Assembly: GCA_964347995.1 (NCBI GenBank)
Contig: CAYGBA010000001.1
Coordinates: 6,514 to 70,513 of the forward strand
From: GCA-020348365 sp964347995
GTDB taxonomy: Archaea; Thermoproteota; Bathyarchaeia; Bathyarchaeales; Bathyarchaeaceae
Length of the DNA stretch: 64,000 bases
Reading direction: 5' to 3'
This document shows positions 44,731-54,435 of the stretch, in pieces; position 1 is the stretch's first letter, and each line of letters starts with the position of its first letter. Made by a program: the position numbers and the translations under genes. The notes beneath the pieces were generated by a model. That model saw nothing but the letters and a program-made list of their open reading frames with translations, did no database searches and was not told the DNA's origin.

Positions 44731-46318
44731 TAAGATTTTGAAGCAAATCGAGGAAGAGGGATTTGAGAGCGTCTGGAAGGAAAGCACAAGGCTCTTTTCA
44801 AAAGCTAAGAGACGACTTAAGCTTGTTCCAGGCAAGCGCGGCATATCCCATCCACTCTTCGATCTTCTCCAGAAGATGCGACAGTCATTTCTCAGTCTCG
44901 GTTTTATGGAGGTCTCAAATCCCGTCGTGACCGACGAAAAAGAAGTCTACAAGCAATACGGATCTGAGGCGCCGATAATACTCGATCGTTGCTATTACTT
45001 GGCGACGTTGCCCAGACCAGACATCGGTTTGAGCAAAGCGAAGAGTCAAAAGATCGGGTCTCTTGGAGTCGAATTGACAAAACGGAAGATAGCAGCCCTA
45101 CAGGATGTGTTGAGAGACTACAAGAAGGGAGAAATGGCTTCTGATGATTTTGTGAAAAGAATTTCGGAATCGCTCGGGATTTCTGATGACAAAGCCACCC
45201 AAATTCTTTCCGAGATTTTTCCAGAGTTCGCCGCTCTAGAACCTCAAACCTCCACCCTCACCTTACGATCTCACATGACAAGCGCGTGGTTTCTCACCCT
45301 GCAGGCGCTACAGCACAAGCTGGAGTATCCTCTGAAGTTGTTTTCCGTAGACATCCGCTTCCGACGTGAGCAGAGGGAGGACCCTACTCACCTTCGTGTG
45401 CATCATGCTGCGAGCTGCGTTGTTATGGATGAGGGTGTGGATGTGAGAGATGGTGAGGAAATCACCAGAGCCCTTCTCGAGCCTCTGGGATTCGGGCAGT
45501 TCCGTTTCGCTCAAAAGAAAGTTACCTCCCGATATTACGCGCCAGGAACGGAATATGAAGGCTACATTTTTCATCCAGATATGGACGACTGGATTGAGAT
45601 TGCCAACTACGGAGTGTATAGCCCAATCGCCCTCGCAAGATACGGTCTTGAACATCCTGTTCTGAATGTTGGTGTTGGAGTGGAGCGCGTGGCTCTGGTG
45701 TTGTATGGTGAGACTGACGTGAGGAGCCTTGTATATCCGCAGTTTTCCGCAGAGTGGGAGCTTACTGATGTTGAGATCGCGACGATGGTTGGGGTCGAAT
45801 TGGAGCCAAGAAGTGAGGCGGGAGAAAGGATGCGAGAGAAGATCAAAGCTACCGCGTTAGAGCATGCAGATGCCATGGCTCCATGCGAGTTCTTAGCATA
45901 CGAAGGAGCAATGTTGGACAAGACTGTGAAGGTTTACGTTTATGAAACGGATAGGGGTGCCAAGCTTCTAGGGCCGGCTGCTCGGAATCTGGTCTATGTT
46001 TATGATGGAAACGTCTTGGGTGTTCCACGGAAAGGTATGGAGCGAGTGGCGATTGTGAAGAAGGCGAGGGCGGGGGGCGTATCAACTCGTCTCAGTTATT
46101 TGGATGCTGTGGCTTCTCTTGCGGCTGCAAAGGTTGAGGAGGCGGTTGAGTCTGGCGAGGAAGGGGTGAATGTTCGGGTGAGGATTGCGAAGCGTCCTAG
46201 CGATGTCAACATTGGGATAAGCGATGTGGCTCGGCGCTACGTAACAGGCAAGAAGAGGAAAATTGATGTAGCTGGGCCAGTCTTTATTGGGGTTCGAGCG
46301 GAGATTGACAAAGGTTAG
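44711..46318 (+). CDS. sepS: O-phosphoseryl-tRNA(Cys) synthetase (SepRS)
   Basis: A class II synthetase charging tRNA-Cys with phosphoserine, later converted to Cys by SepCysS. The 535 residues match SepRS length. Motif 2 is in VDIRFRREQREDPTHLRVHHAASCVVMDEGVD, motif 3 in VLNVGVGVERVALVLYG, and LRSHMTSAWFLTLQAL lies before them. The C-terminal RRYVTGKKRKIDVAGPVFIGVRAEID fits the tRNA-binding end. The start is TTG 44711 behind AAAGGGGAAGA. SepCysS is not in the window. This marks tRNA-dependent cysteine synthesis, otherwise known from methanogens and some uncultured archaea. Confidence 0.93.
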   Translation: MGKLSPDKILKQIEEEGFESVWKESTRLFSKAKRRLKLVPGKRGISHPLFDLLQKMRQSFLSLGFMEVSNPVVTDEKEVYKQYGSEAPIILDRCYYLATLPRPDIGLSKAKSQKIGSLGVELTKRKIAALQDVLRDYKKGEMASDDFVKRISESLGISDDKATQILSEIFPEFAALEPQTSTLTLRSHMTSAWFLTLQALQHKLEYPLKLFSVDIRFRREQREDPTHLRVHHAASCVVMDEGVDVRDGEEITRALLEPLGFGQFRFAQKKVTSRYYAPGTEYEGYIFHPDMDDWIEIANYGVYSPIALARYGLEHPVLNVGVGVERVALVLYGETDVRSLVYPQFSAEWELTDVEIATMVGVELEPRSEAGERMREKIKATALEHADAMAPCEFLAYEGAMLDKTVKVYVYETDRGAKLLGPAARNLVYVYDGNVLGVPRKGMERVAIVKKARAGGVSTRLSYLDAVASLAAAKVEEAVESGEEGVNVRVRIAKRPSDVNIGISDVARRYVTGKKRKIDVAGPVFIGVRAEIDKG

Positions 46319-46979
46319 CCCAAAGTTTTCCGTAGAGAAAGCCCATGCGATCCAGTCGCAGTTGGCCAAACGTGTGATAAGGAAAGATGAGCTTCCTGAC
46401 ACCATTCGTTACGTGGCCGGGGTGGACATCGCTTATACAAGGGGGATCTCCATTGGCGCAGCTGTGGTTCTCGCTTCTGTCTCGCTGTCTCCCATAGAGT
46501 CGCGTGTATCCAGCGTCAAAACACGCTTTCCTTACATACCAACTCTACTATCTTTCAGAGAAGTTCCTCCAGCCCTTTCAGCCATAAGGAAACTGCGGGT
46601 GAGACCAGACGTTTTTCTAGTTGATGCTCATGGAATTATGCATCCCTATAGCCTCGGCTTCGCTGCCCATCTCGGATTAGTTATTGATAAGCCCACGATT
46701 GGGGTTGCGAAGAGCCCTTTATGCGGCAAGCCTGAGCCGCTCAAAGGGAGAACGTGGGCTCCAATCGTCGATGGGGAAGAGGTCATTGGTGCCAGGGTTG
46801 TCACGAAGCCTGGAGAGAAGCCGGTGTATGTGAGCATCGGCCACAAGGTTTCGCTGGAGACCGCCATAAATATCGTCATTGATTGCACACGGACGCACAG
46901 AATTCCTGAGCCTACCAGAAGGGCGCATCAGAGGGCGAGTGAAGAGAAGCGGAGATTCACATATACTCAGAGGCTCTAG
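46287..46979 (+). CDS. nfi: Endonuclease V (deoxyinosine 3' endonuclease)
   Basis: It cuts DNA 3' of deoxyinosine, repairing deaminated adenine. The family core is clear: RYVAGVDIAYTRG (metal Asp), YIPTLLSFREVPPALSAI, FLVDAHGIMHPYSLGFAAHLGLVI (Asp/His) and GVAKSPLCG (Lys). Size (about 230) is normal. The start is TTG 46287 or TTG 46305, both inside the end of sepS, so the two are translationally coupled. Confidence 0.9.
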   Translation: MGFERRLTKVSPKFSVEKAHAIQSQLAKRVIRKDELPDTIRYVAGVDIAYTRGISIGAAVVLASVSLSPIESRVSSVKTRFPYIPTLLSFREVPPALSAIRKLRVRPDVFLVDAHGIMHPYSLGFAAHLGLVIDKPTIGVAKSPLCGKPEPLKGRTWAPIVDGEEVIGARVVTKPGEKPVYVSIGHKVSLETAINIVIDCTRTHRIPEPTRRAHQRASEEKRRFTYTQRL

Positions 46980-47189
46980 AATTTGTCTCGCATATGGCTC
47001 AAATAGGCTCTTAACATGATTAGACCTACCTTTGCTGATCTCTGATTTGGGCAGTATTGGAATCCCTCCTCAAAAATTTCTATGTCATCCCAGATTGTCT
47101 TTCTTATATGCGCCGGTGCATCCAGTAGTTCTGGCAAGTCTTATAGTTGGGCAGATGATAATAGAAGAAGAGCCGTTGGAGGATTAGAT

Positions 47190-47891
47190 TTGGATTCTCG
47201 CCTCAAGAAGGTCATTAGCAAGATCAAAGGCAAGTCACTTCGGAAGAAAGTAGTTGAGCTTGTTGAAAATCCCTCGATTGAGATAGATGGTGGGGTTCAC
47301 ACGGGTATGCCACTGGACGCTGCTCCTGCTGGATTGTCCCGTCATCATAGCTATCCGGGAGGTCTCATCGAGCATATCGTCGGCGCAACAGGCATAGCTC
47401 TGGCTCTCTGTGACGTCGTCGAGAAAGTCTACTGCGGGAAGGTGGACAGAGACTTAGTGCTCGCTGGCATAGTCCTGCATGACATCTTCAAGCCCCTAAC
47501 CTACGAGATGGTGGAGGATGGTAGCTACAGGATGACTCCGTTAGCAGAGAGAATCGACCATCTAACATTAATTGTGGCAGAACTTGTTCGGAGAGGCTTC
47601 TCGCTAGACCTGACCCACATAGTCTGTGCGCACCATGGAGGACAGGTGGGTCCGATCTGGCCACGAACAGTAGAGGCATTAATCTGCCATCTGGCAGACT
47701 TAACAGACTCAAGGTTGAACGGAGAGGTGTTGAGAGCTGCAAGGTATCTCTCAAGAGACGCCACGGGCGAAGAACTGGAACGAATCAACTCGAAGGAAGC
47801 CTTCGGGATAGTACACTCGAAAGTGGTGAACGGGTGGGAGGGAGTGCGGAAAGCAGTGGAGAAAATAAGACGAGACAGGCTGAATCCATAG
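47190..47891 (+). CDS. HD-domain metal-dependent phosphohydrolase
   Basis: The HD fold is seen in SRHHSYPGGLIEHIVGATGIAL, VLAGIVLHDIFKPLTYE (the HD pair) and IVCAHHGGQ; these give the metal-binding His/Asp set. The HHSYPGGLxEH start resembles YhaM-like exoribonucleases, but the substrate is unproven. TTG at 47190 is chosen because GGAGG lies 7 nt upstream and a TATA-like CTTATATG near 47103 would place transcription start around 47130. That rules out the earlier ATG at 47082. Protein length is then 233. Confidence 0.75.
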   Translation: MDSRLKKVISKIKGKSLRKKVVELVENPSIEIDGGVHTGMPLDAAPAGLSRHHSYPGGLIEHIVGATGIALALCDVVEKVYCGKVDRDLVLAGIVLHDIFKPLTYEMVEDGSYRMTPLAERIDHLTLIVAELVRRGFSLDLTHIVCAHHGGQVGPIWPRTVEALICHLADLTDSRLNGEVLRAARYLSRDATGEELERINSKEAFGIVHSKVVNGWEGVRKAVEKIRRDRLNP

Positions 47892-47977
47892 CTATCAGCT
47901 AATGCCTAGATGTGCAGAAGTTAGAAGCTTTAACTTAATTAACCACCTGATTTCTCATCATGAGCAAGATCAAAAAG

Positions 47978-47990
47978 TTTTTATATTTTA
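47978..47990 (+). promoter_or_regulatory. TATA box of carB
   Basis: TTTTTATATTTTA predicts transcription from about 48008 and thereby selects the ATG at 48034. The frame upstream (to 47902) would be untranscribed. Confidence 0.55.
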
Positions 47991-48033
47991 TCTACAAATG
48001 TTGAGGAAGGCTCAAATTCCACTTAGAGAAGAT

Positions 48034-51000
48034 ATGAGAAAAATTCTTGTTTTAGGGTCCGGAGCCATAAAAATTGGAGAAGCAGGCGAGTTTGATTATT
48101 CTGGCTCTCAAGCGCTAAAAGCATTAAGAGAAGAAGGAATAGAAACTGTCTTAGTGAATCCAAACATAGCAACAATTCAAACCGATGATAAATTCTCTGA
48201 TAGAGTATATCTACTCCCGATTAACGCCGATTTCGTCGAGAAGATTATTGAAAGAGAAAGACCAGACGGGATTTTGCTTGGATTTGGTGGACAAACCGCT
48301 CTAAATTGTGGAGCAGAGCTCGCTACAAGAGGAATACTAGACGAGTATGACGTGAAAGTTCTAGGAACATCGATACAGGGGATACGTAAAACAGAGGACA
48401 GAGAGTTATTTAGAAAAACTATGGAAGATGCTGATGTAAGGGTCTGTAAGAGTAAGGCAGCCTCATCGTTGGAAGAGGCTTTCGACATAGCAAACAAGAT
48501 AGGCTACCCGGTAATCGTGAGGCCAGGTTACACTCTAGGCGGACTAGGAAGCGGTATTGCAAGAAACGAGGATGAATTGAAGAAAATTGTCAGAAGAGGA
48601 TTAGCACAGAGCAGGATAAGCCAAGTTCTTATTGAAGAGTGTGTCATTGGCTGGAGAGAGATTGAATATGAAGTTGTTAGAGATTATTCAGATAATTGTC
48701 TCATTGTGTGTGACATGGAAAACTTTGATCCAATGGGAGTCCATACCGGGGATAGTATCGTTGTTGCCCCAGCTCAAACATTATCAAGATCCGAGTCCAA
48801 GAAACTGAGAGAAATTGCAGCCAGAGTAGTTAGAGCGGTTGATGTTGTGGGCGAATGTAATATTCAGTTTGCATTGAACAAAGATGGGAATTACCAGGTA
48901 ATCGAAGTTAATTCAAGACTATCTAGATCTTCTGCATTGGCTTCAAAAGCTACAGGATATCCTCTGGCCTACATAGCAGCAAAACTAGCGATCGGATATG
49001 ATTTGCCGAACTTACAGAGAAAAATCCCAAGGGCCTTTGCTGAACCTTCCCTAGATTATGTGGTGGTCAAGATACCCAGATGGGATCTACAAAAGTTCAG
49101 GAGGGTAGATGAAAAGATTGGGACTCAAATGAAGTCCGTTGGAGAGGTCATGGGTATTGGAAAGAGGTTTGAGGAAGCTGTCCAGAAAGCAGTTAGAATG
49201 CTAGATATTGGTAAATCAGGTCTAGAAACTGACTCCAAGCTAGAGAAAGAGAAACTCGCTGAGATTCTGAAAAATCCAACAGATAAAAGATTATTCCATA
49301 TCTACTTGGCCTTCAGAAAAGGAATTAGTTTGAGGAAAATACATGGATTGACTCAAATAAGTCCCTTTTTTCTCAAAGGAGTAAAAAACATTGTTGAATT
49401 TGAGAAAACTCTAACAGAAAGGAACTTATCAAGAGAAATCCTTCTGAAAGCGAAAAAATTGGGTTTTTCTGATGGACAAATTGCAGGAATTAAAGCAAAA
49501 GAAGAAGGAGAGATCAGAGAGCTGAGGAAAAGCTTTGGAATAGTGCCGAAAGTAAAGCGAGTGAATGCTTTAGTTGAGAAGAGCCTTTCCGCTAATTATC
49601 TATACCTTACTTATAACTGCGATGAGGAAGATGCATTCTATAGCAAAAGAGAGAAGATTGTAGTTCTTGGATCTGGGCCTTATAGAATTGGTTCTTCTGT
49701 GGAATTTGATTGGAGTGCCGTCAACACAGTTTCAACTCTTCGAAAGCAGGGGTATGAAGCAATAATGATAAACTGTAATCCAGAGACTGTTTCAACCGAT
49801 TATGATGTTTCTGACAAACTGTACTTTGAAGAATTAACTTGCGAAAGGGTTTTAGATATTCACGAAAAGGAAGAACCGCTAGGAGCTATCGTTTCGGTAG
49901 GTGGACAAATTCCAAACGATCTTGCTCTAAGCTTGCATAATTTCGGAGTGACAATCCTCGGGACTAGTCCGAGGCAAATCGATAAAGCAGAGGATAGAGC
50001 AAAGTTTAGCGGGTTTCTAGACGAACTAAGGATAAATCAACCCAAATGGAACAGATTTACTAATTTAGAAGATGCCAAAGAGTTCAGTAGAAAAATAGGA
50101 TACCCGGTTCTTATTAGACCAAGTTATGTTCTTTCAGGGTCCGCGATGAGAGTGGCCAATGACGCGGATGAATTACGAGATTATCTGCAATTAGCCATCA
50201 AAATCTCAAAGAAGCATCCAGTAGTGATATCAAAATTCATCAGGAATGCCAAGGAAGTTGAAGTGGATGGGGTATCCGATTCCCAGAACGTTTTGATTGG
50301 AGCAGTGATAGAACATATAGAGAACGCTGGAGTTCATTCTGGAGACGCAACAATGGTTGTTCCACCTGTGACAATTCCACAAGACACGGTTGGAATGATC
50401 AGAGAAAATTCTGCAAAGATAGCCAAGGCATTACAAATCAGAGGACCCTTCAACATTCAATACATTTTGAAAGACAACGAATTGTTCGTAATAGAGTGCA
50501 ATTTAAGAGCTTCTAGAAGCATACCTTTCGTGAGCAAAGTAAAGAATGTGAATCTGATCGAAACTGCTACTGAAGTCATGCTTGGAAAACCTCTTGAAAC
50601 CACAGAAATCACAAAAATTACTCATTTTGGAGTTAAAGTTCCTCAATTCTCATTTATGCGGCTGGACGGAGCAGATCCCACACTTGGTGTTGAGATGGTT
50701 TCGACTGGCGAGGTAGCATGTCTGGGTGAAGATTTCTATGAAGCCTTTTTGAAATCCTTGATCTCCTCTCAATTAGAAATCCCTCTAGAAAATTCTTCGG
50801 TTTTAATCAGCATCTGCGACGAACTCAAGCCAAGAATATTAGAAACTGCGAAAAAACTAGATCAGTTGGGCTTTAAGATATATGCAACTCTGGGAACATC
50901 GAAATTTCTGACAAGAAACGGGATTCAAACAGAAGTTCTATACAAAGTTTTTGAGAACAAAAAACCAAATATTCTAGATTATCTGATTAACAGAAAAATA

Positions 51001-51198
51001 GACATAGTTCTTACCATCCCTCCTGTTGAAAACGACGAGACTGCGAAAGAAGACAATTACTTAATTAGAAGAACATCAATTGAATCTAATATTCCTGTTA
51101 TTATGAACATAGAGTTAGCCAAAGCTTTGACAAATGCGATTGAACAAAAGAGAGGCAGAGTTCTTCAGATAAAATCGTGGAATGAATATTTCACCTAG
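48034..51198 (+). CDS. carB: Carbamoyl-phosphate synthase large subunit
   Basis: It makes carbamoyl phosphate from bicarbonate, ammonia and two ATP. The duplicated ATP-grasp halves are complete: KILVLGSGAIKIGEAGEFDYSGSQ at the start, then KIVVLGSGPYRIGSSVEFDWSAVN. GYPVIVRPGYTLGGLGSG and GYPVLIRPSYVLSGSAM are the phosphate loops, and an MGS-like allosteric domain follows (about the last 140 residues: LGFKIYATLGTSKFL). Length of 1054 is normal. No carA (glutaminase subunit) is adjacent. Codons are clearly AT-richer than in flanking genes, hinting at a different origin. It converges with the phosphodiesterase gene. Confidence 0.93.
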   Translation: MRKILVLGSGAIKIGEAGEFDYSGSQALKALREEGIETVLVNPNIATIQTDDKFSDRVYLLPINADFVEKIIERERPDGILLGFGGQTALNCGAELATRGILDEYDVKVLGTSIQGIRKTEDRELFRKTMEDADVRVCKSKAASSLEEAFDIANKIGYPVIVRPGYTLGGLGSGIARNEDELKKIVRRGLAQSRISQVLIEECVIGWREIEYEVVRDYSDNCLIVCDMENFDPMGVHTGDSIVVAPAQTLSRSESKKLREIAARVVRAVDVVGECNIQFALNKDGNYQVIEVNSRLSRSSALASKATGYPLAYIAAKLAIGYDLPNLQRKIPRAFAEPSLDYVVVKIPRWDLQKFRRVDEKIGTQMKSVGEVMGIGKRFEEAVQKAVRMLDIGKSGLETDSKLEKEKLAEILKNPTDKRLFHIYLAFRKGISLRKIHGLTQISPFFLKGVKNIVEFEKTLTERNLSREILLKAKKLGFSDGQIAGIKAKEEGEIRELRKSFGIVPKVKRVNALVEKSLSANYLYLTYNCDEEDAFYSKREKIVVLGSGPYRIGSSVEFDWSAVNTVSTLRKQGYEAIMINCNPETVSTDYDVSDKLYFEELTCERVLDIHEKEEPLGAIVSVGGQIPNDLALSLHNFGVTILGTSPRQIDKAEDRAKFSGFLDELRINQPKWNRFTNLEDAKEFSRKIGYPVLIRPSYVLSGSAMRVANDADELRDYLQLAIKISKKHPVVISKFIRNAKEVEVDGVSDSQNVLIGAVIEHIENAGVHSGDATMVVPPVTIPQDTVGMIRENSAKIAKALQIRGPFNIQYILKDNELFVIECNLRASRSIPFVSKVKNVNLIETATEVMLGKPLETTEITKITHFGVKVPQFSFMRLDGADPTLGVEMVSTGEVACLGEDFYEAFLKSLISSQLEIPLENSSVLISICDELKPRILETAKKLDQLGFKIYATLGTSKFLTRNGIQTEVLYKVFENKKPNILDYLINRKIDIVLTIPPVENDETAKEDNYLIRRTSIESNIPVIMNIELAKALTNAIEQKRGRVLQIKSWNEYFT

Positions 51199-51249
51199 AC
51201 GCATTTGTCACTCTCAAGAGGGTCGCTCACAATTTTTCCACAATCAAAG

Positions 51250-51747
51250 CTACTTCAATGGAACAATCTTCACATACAATGCTTTTGTGTCTAACAAGGC
51301 TATAGTTGATTTTCCCGTTAGGTAGCCACACACCTCTCCGGGATTTACAACAAGCGTCTTCCCCCTTCGATAGGTTTTGTCTTCATGGATGTGACCGTGC
51401 ACGATCACATCATAACTGTCAGCATCAATAAGTGAGCGGAGAAGCTCCTCTTCATGGCCATGCAGCATCGCGATCTTTAGTCCATCTATCAGGATCGTTG
51501 CGAAGTTTCCACGGATGTCGGCGCCTATGTCAGCAAATTTTTTCTTCAGCAGTTCCTTGTCTCCGTCGTTATTTCCGAAGACACCGATCAGGTCTGCTTT
51601 TAAGGGTTTGAAGTGTGGTACGACAAAGGGGGCTATGTAGTCTCCTGCATGAAGAACCGAATCAACCTCTTCTTCATTTAGCCTCGTCACGGCCTTATCT
51701 AGCATAAGCAGACGGTCATGAGTGTCCGCCATTATTCCTACAAGCAA
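51250..51747 (-). CDS. YfcE/MJ0936-type metallophosphoesterase
   Basis: A calcineurin-like phosphodiesterase. Metal ligands are in GIMADTHD, VLHAGDYI, GVFGNNDGD, AMLHGHE and VIVHGHIHEDKT. The start is set at TTG 51747, where GGTGAG lies 6 nt upstream and gives a 165-residue protein of normal family length. The longer frame to 51840 adds 31 basic residues without similarity. It is the last gene downstream of korC and probably shares its transcript. The natural substrate is unknown. Confidence 0.85.
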   Translation of the reverse strand: MLVGIMADTHDRLLMLDKAVTRLNEEEVDSVLHAGDYIAPFVVPHFKPLKADLIGVFGNNDGDKELLKKKFADIGADIRGNFATILIDGLKIAMLHGHEEELLRSLIDADSYDVIVHGHIHEDKTYRRGKTLVVNPGEVCGYLTGKSTIALLDTKALYVKIVPLK

Positions 51748-51848
51748 TTCATTCTCACCCGAAATCACTAATAGTATTCTCTTCTTAAAACTAGTTTTCG
51801 CTAGATTCCTTCTCCACAAGCGTGAACCTAGAACTCGCACGCCTCATA

Positions 51849-52421
51849 CTATGAGGTAGCCCTCTCTTCCTGCAGGGCTTTTTCTCCTAGCTTAACTCCT
51901 TCCTCAAACACTCTGAGATTCAGATCCAAATACTTCTTAGGAACCCGGGTCTTAACGGATTCTCTCATTCCGTCAACGCTGACCGCGTCCCAGATTCTTG
52001 CTAGAAAGCCCAGCATGACGATGTTTGCAACGATCTTGGCTCCTGCTTTTTCCGCTATTTCGGTAGCTGGGACCTCATGGAGTTTGTATTTGCCTGCTTT
52101 TTCATCAGGCTTGACGAGGGCACTGTCAATTATCAGTATTCCTCCATCCTTTAGTCTTGGCAGGAACTTTTCGTAGGCGTCTTGACCCATAATCACCATA
52201 ATCTGAGGTTTGAGCGGGAAAGGATAGTCTATTTCCTCGTCATCGATGACCACGCCACTGTGACAAGCTGACCCTCGAGCCTCCGGCCCGTAAACCTGCG
52301 TCAGGGTGCTATCTCTGTCGTCATAGACAGCGGCAGCTTGACCAGTGATGTAGCCTGCTGTGATAATTCCTTGACCGCCAAACCCTCCGAACATGATCTC
52401 CTCTCTTGTCTCTCGGTTCAT
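51849..52421 (-). CDS. korC: 2-oxoglutarate:ferredoxin oxidoreductase gamma subunit
   Basis: The gamma domain of a 2-oxoacid:ferredoxin oxidoreductase, 190 residues: IMFGGFGGQGIITAGYITGQAA, YGPEARGSACHSGVVID, and TEIAEKAGAKIVANIVMLGFLA. It forms a complex with KorA, KorB and KorD. Its ATG overlaps the korB stop codon by 4 bp. The D-A-B-C order is typical of 2-oxoglutarate (KGOR) enzymes. Confidence 0.9.
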   Translation of the reverse strand: MNRETREEIMFGGFGGQGIITAGYITGQAAAVYDDRDSTLTQVYGPEARGSACHSGVVIDDEEIDYPFPLKPQIMVIMGQDAYEKFLPRLKDGGILIIDSALVKPDEKAGKYKLHEVPATEIAEKAGAKIVANIVMLGFLARIWDAVSVDGMRESVKTRVPKKYLDLNLRVFEEGVKLGEKALQEERATS

Positions 52422-53287
52422 TTTTCCGCTGTCGCCTCTTGTGCTATCTTCTCTTTCAATTTTTCCATGCCGTCATAATATGTTGGTTTTCCCGCCCGTT
52501 TGACAAAGTTGCCCAGGATCAAAGGCTTTCCCTTCTCAATCTGAGCCTTACTTGTATCTGCTCCGTTTCTAATTATTGAGGATCGCCTGAGCCATTTAGC
52601 CATGTCATCGGGTTCGGGAAATCTGTTTCTCCGTCCGTAATTTATTGGGCATGGTGACAAAACCTCGATGTAGCGAAAGCCCCTGATTTTCAGAGCCTCA
52701 GCGATAGACTGTTCTAATCGTCTTACGTGAACGCTGGTCCACCTGGCGACGTAGATCGCTCCGGCTGCATCAGCCAGATGAGGGGTATTGAAGGGATGCT
52801 CGATATTGCCGTAGGGGGAGGTGGTTGTGTAGTCTCCTGTGGGGGTGGTGGGGGCAAGCTGGCCTCCTGTCATGCCGTAAATGAAGTTGTTGGTGCAGAT
52901 GACGAGGAGATCAACATTTCTCCTACATGCGTGGATGAAATGGTTTCCCCCTATGGAGAAGAGGTCGCCGTCTCCAGATATGACGTTCACGCAGAGTTCT
53001 GGCTTTGTGAGTTTAATCCCGATAGCGAAGGGAATGGCTCTGCCGTGAGTCGTGTGAAAACCATCAACTTTGAGATAGCCGCATCCTCTGCCACAGCAAC
53101 CTATTCCAGATACATACACGACTTTGTCTCGGGGTATGCCAACTCGTTCAAGCGCTCTGACCCATGCATACAACGTAGGGCCGATGCCGCATCCTGGGCA
53201 CCATATGTGTGGTATCCGCTCAGATCTGAGCCACTTGTCCATGGGATGCAGTTTCTGATCTTTTTGTCTTACTACCTGTTTGCTCAC
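52418..53287 (-). CDS. korB: 2-oxoglutarate:ferredoxin oxidoreductase beta subunit
   Basis: The thiamine-diphosphate subunit, 289 residues. WCPGCGIGPTLYAWV and GIGCCGRGCGYL supply cluster-type cysteines, and the TPP motif is ISGDGDLFSIGGNHFIHACRRNVDLLVICTNNFIYGMTGGQ. It catalyses decarboxylation and CoA acylation, passing electrons to ferredoxin. It overlaps korA by 4 bp. Confidence 0.92.
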   Translation of the reverse strand: MSKQVVRQKDQKLHPMDKWLRSERIPHIWCPGCGIGPTLYAWVRALERVGIPRDKVVYVSGIGCCGRGCGYLKVDGFHTTHGRAIPFAIGIKLTKPELCVNVISGDGDLFSIGGNHFIHACRRNVDLLVICTNNFIYGMTGGQLAPTTPTGDYTTTSPYGNIEHPFNTPHLADAAGAIYVARWTSVHVRRLEQSIAEALKIRGFRYIEVLSPCPINYGRRNRFPEPDDMAKWLRRSSIIRNGADTSKAQIEKGKPLILGNFVKRAGKPTYYDGMEKLKEKIAQEATAEK

Positions 53288-54435
53288 TTTTTGCCAATTC
53301 TCCTGATTTCTTGATAAATCTCTTCAGGGGTGATTAATCTCCCTCCCATCCTCGCAAGCAAGTTGGTTTTTGCATATCCTGCGGCTTCTCTCTTCACCTC
53401 TAAGTAGATCTGGCCGTAATTCAACTCCGGGACCAGAAAATAATCAACTTGTTTCGCCCACTTTCTTATGATGTGTTCTGCAAAGGGCCAAATGGTGACA
53501 AGCTTTATGCTTCCAGCTTTGATCCCTTGTTTTCTCGCCATTTTGACAGCTCTTTTGGCTGGACGAGAAACCTGCCCGTAGGAAACAACCGCGATTTCAG
53601 CGTCATCCATCTCTTCCTCTTTTACTTCCACTATCTCCTCCCTGTGTTTTCGAATCTTGTCATTCAGCCGCCTGATGAGCTTCTCTTGGGCCTCAGGGCT
53701 CATATCCGGATAGCCCTTTTCATCATGGGTTAGACCTGTTGTGGTGAAGGCGTATCCCTCCCCCGCACAGGCCATCGGTGGAATTAGGTCTTCGTCAGGC
53801 TCGTAGGGTAGATACGTTTCCCGCGGAACCTTGGGCTTCTTCCTTTGTACAAGTTGTATTTCATCTTCAGGCGGGACAATAACTTTCCCCGCACTGTGGC
53901 CGACGGTCTCGCTTGTCAGAAGGATCGCTGGAATCCGATATTTCTCGGCAAGATTGAAGCAGCGTATTGTAAGGTCGAAGGCGTTCTGTGGTGAGTCTGG
54001 TGAAAGGGCGATTATTTCATAGTGTCCGTGGCTTCCCCATTTCGATTGCATAACGTCCCCCTGAGCTGTAAGGGTGGGGAGGCCCGTGCTTGGAGAGCCG
54101 CGTTGCACGTTAACAATAACCGTAGGGGTTTCCATCATCACTCCTAACCCAATGTTTTCCTGCATCAGGCTGAAGCCAGGTCCAGAGGTTGCGGTCATTG
54201 TCTTGGCTCCTGCCCAAGAGGCTCCTAGGATTGCGGCGATGGAGGCAAGTTCATCCTCAAATTGGACGAACACACCATCCACATCTAGAAACCTCCTGCA
54301 AATGCGCTCAGCTATTTCACTGGCTGGCGTAATCGGGTACCCAGCAAAAAAGCGGCAGCCCGCGGCTATGGCACCCTCTGCTATGGCGATGTCTCCATAC
54401 CAAAAGTGTTTACCGGTTAAAACTGCCTTTCTCAT
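53284..54435 (-). CDS. korA: 2-oxoglutarate:ferredoxin oxidoreductase alpha subunit
   Basis: The alpha chain, 383 residues, with GDIAIAEGAIAAGCRFFAGYPITPASEIAE at the start, ASWAGAKTMTATSGPGFSLMQEN, and a C-terminal VDYFLVPELNYGQIYLEVKREA. It builds the active site with KorB. The ATG overlaps the korD stop codon (4 bp), continuing the tightly coupled operon. Confidence 0.92.
   Translation of the reverse strand: MRKAVLTGKHFWYGDIAIAEGAIAAGCRFFAGYPITPASEIAERICRRFLDVDGVFVQFEDELASIAAILGASWAGAKTMTATSGPGFSLMQENIGLGVMMETPTVIVNVQRGSPSTGLPTLTAQGDVMQSKWGSHGHYEIIALSPDSPQNAFDLTIRCFNLAEKYRIPAILLTSETVGHSAGKVIVPPEDEIQLVQRKKPKVPRETYLPYEPDEDLIPPMACAGEGYAFTTTGLTHDEKGYPDMSPEAQEKLIRRLNDKIRKHREEIVEVKEEEMDDAEIAVVSYGQVSRPAKRAVKMARKQGIKAGSIKLVTIWPFAEHIIRKWAKQVDYFLVPELNYGQIYLEVKREAAGYAKTNLLARMGGRLITPEEIYQEIRRIGKK

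Noticed and set aside
47902..48033. Longer N-terminus for CarB
   Set aside because: It would cross the TATA box at 47978-47990; family alignment begins at the ATG at 48034.
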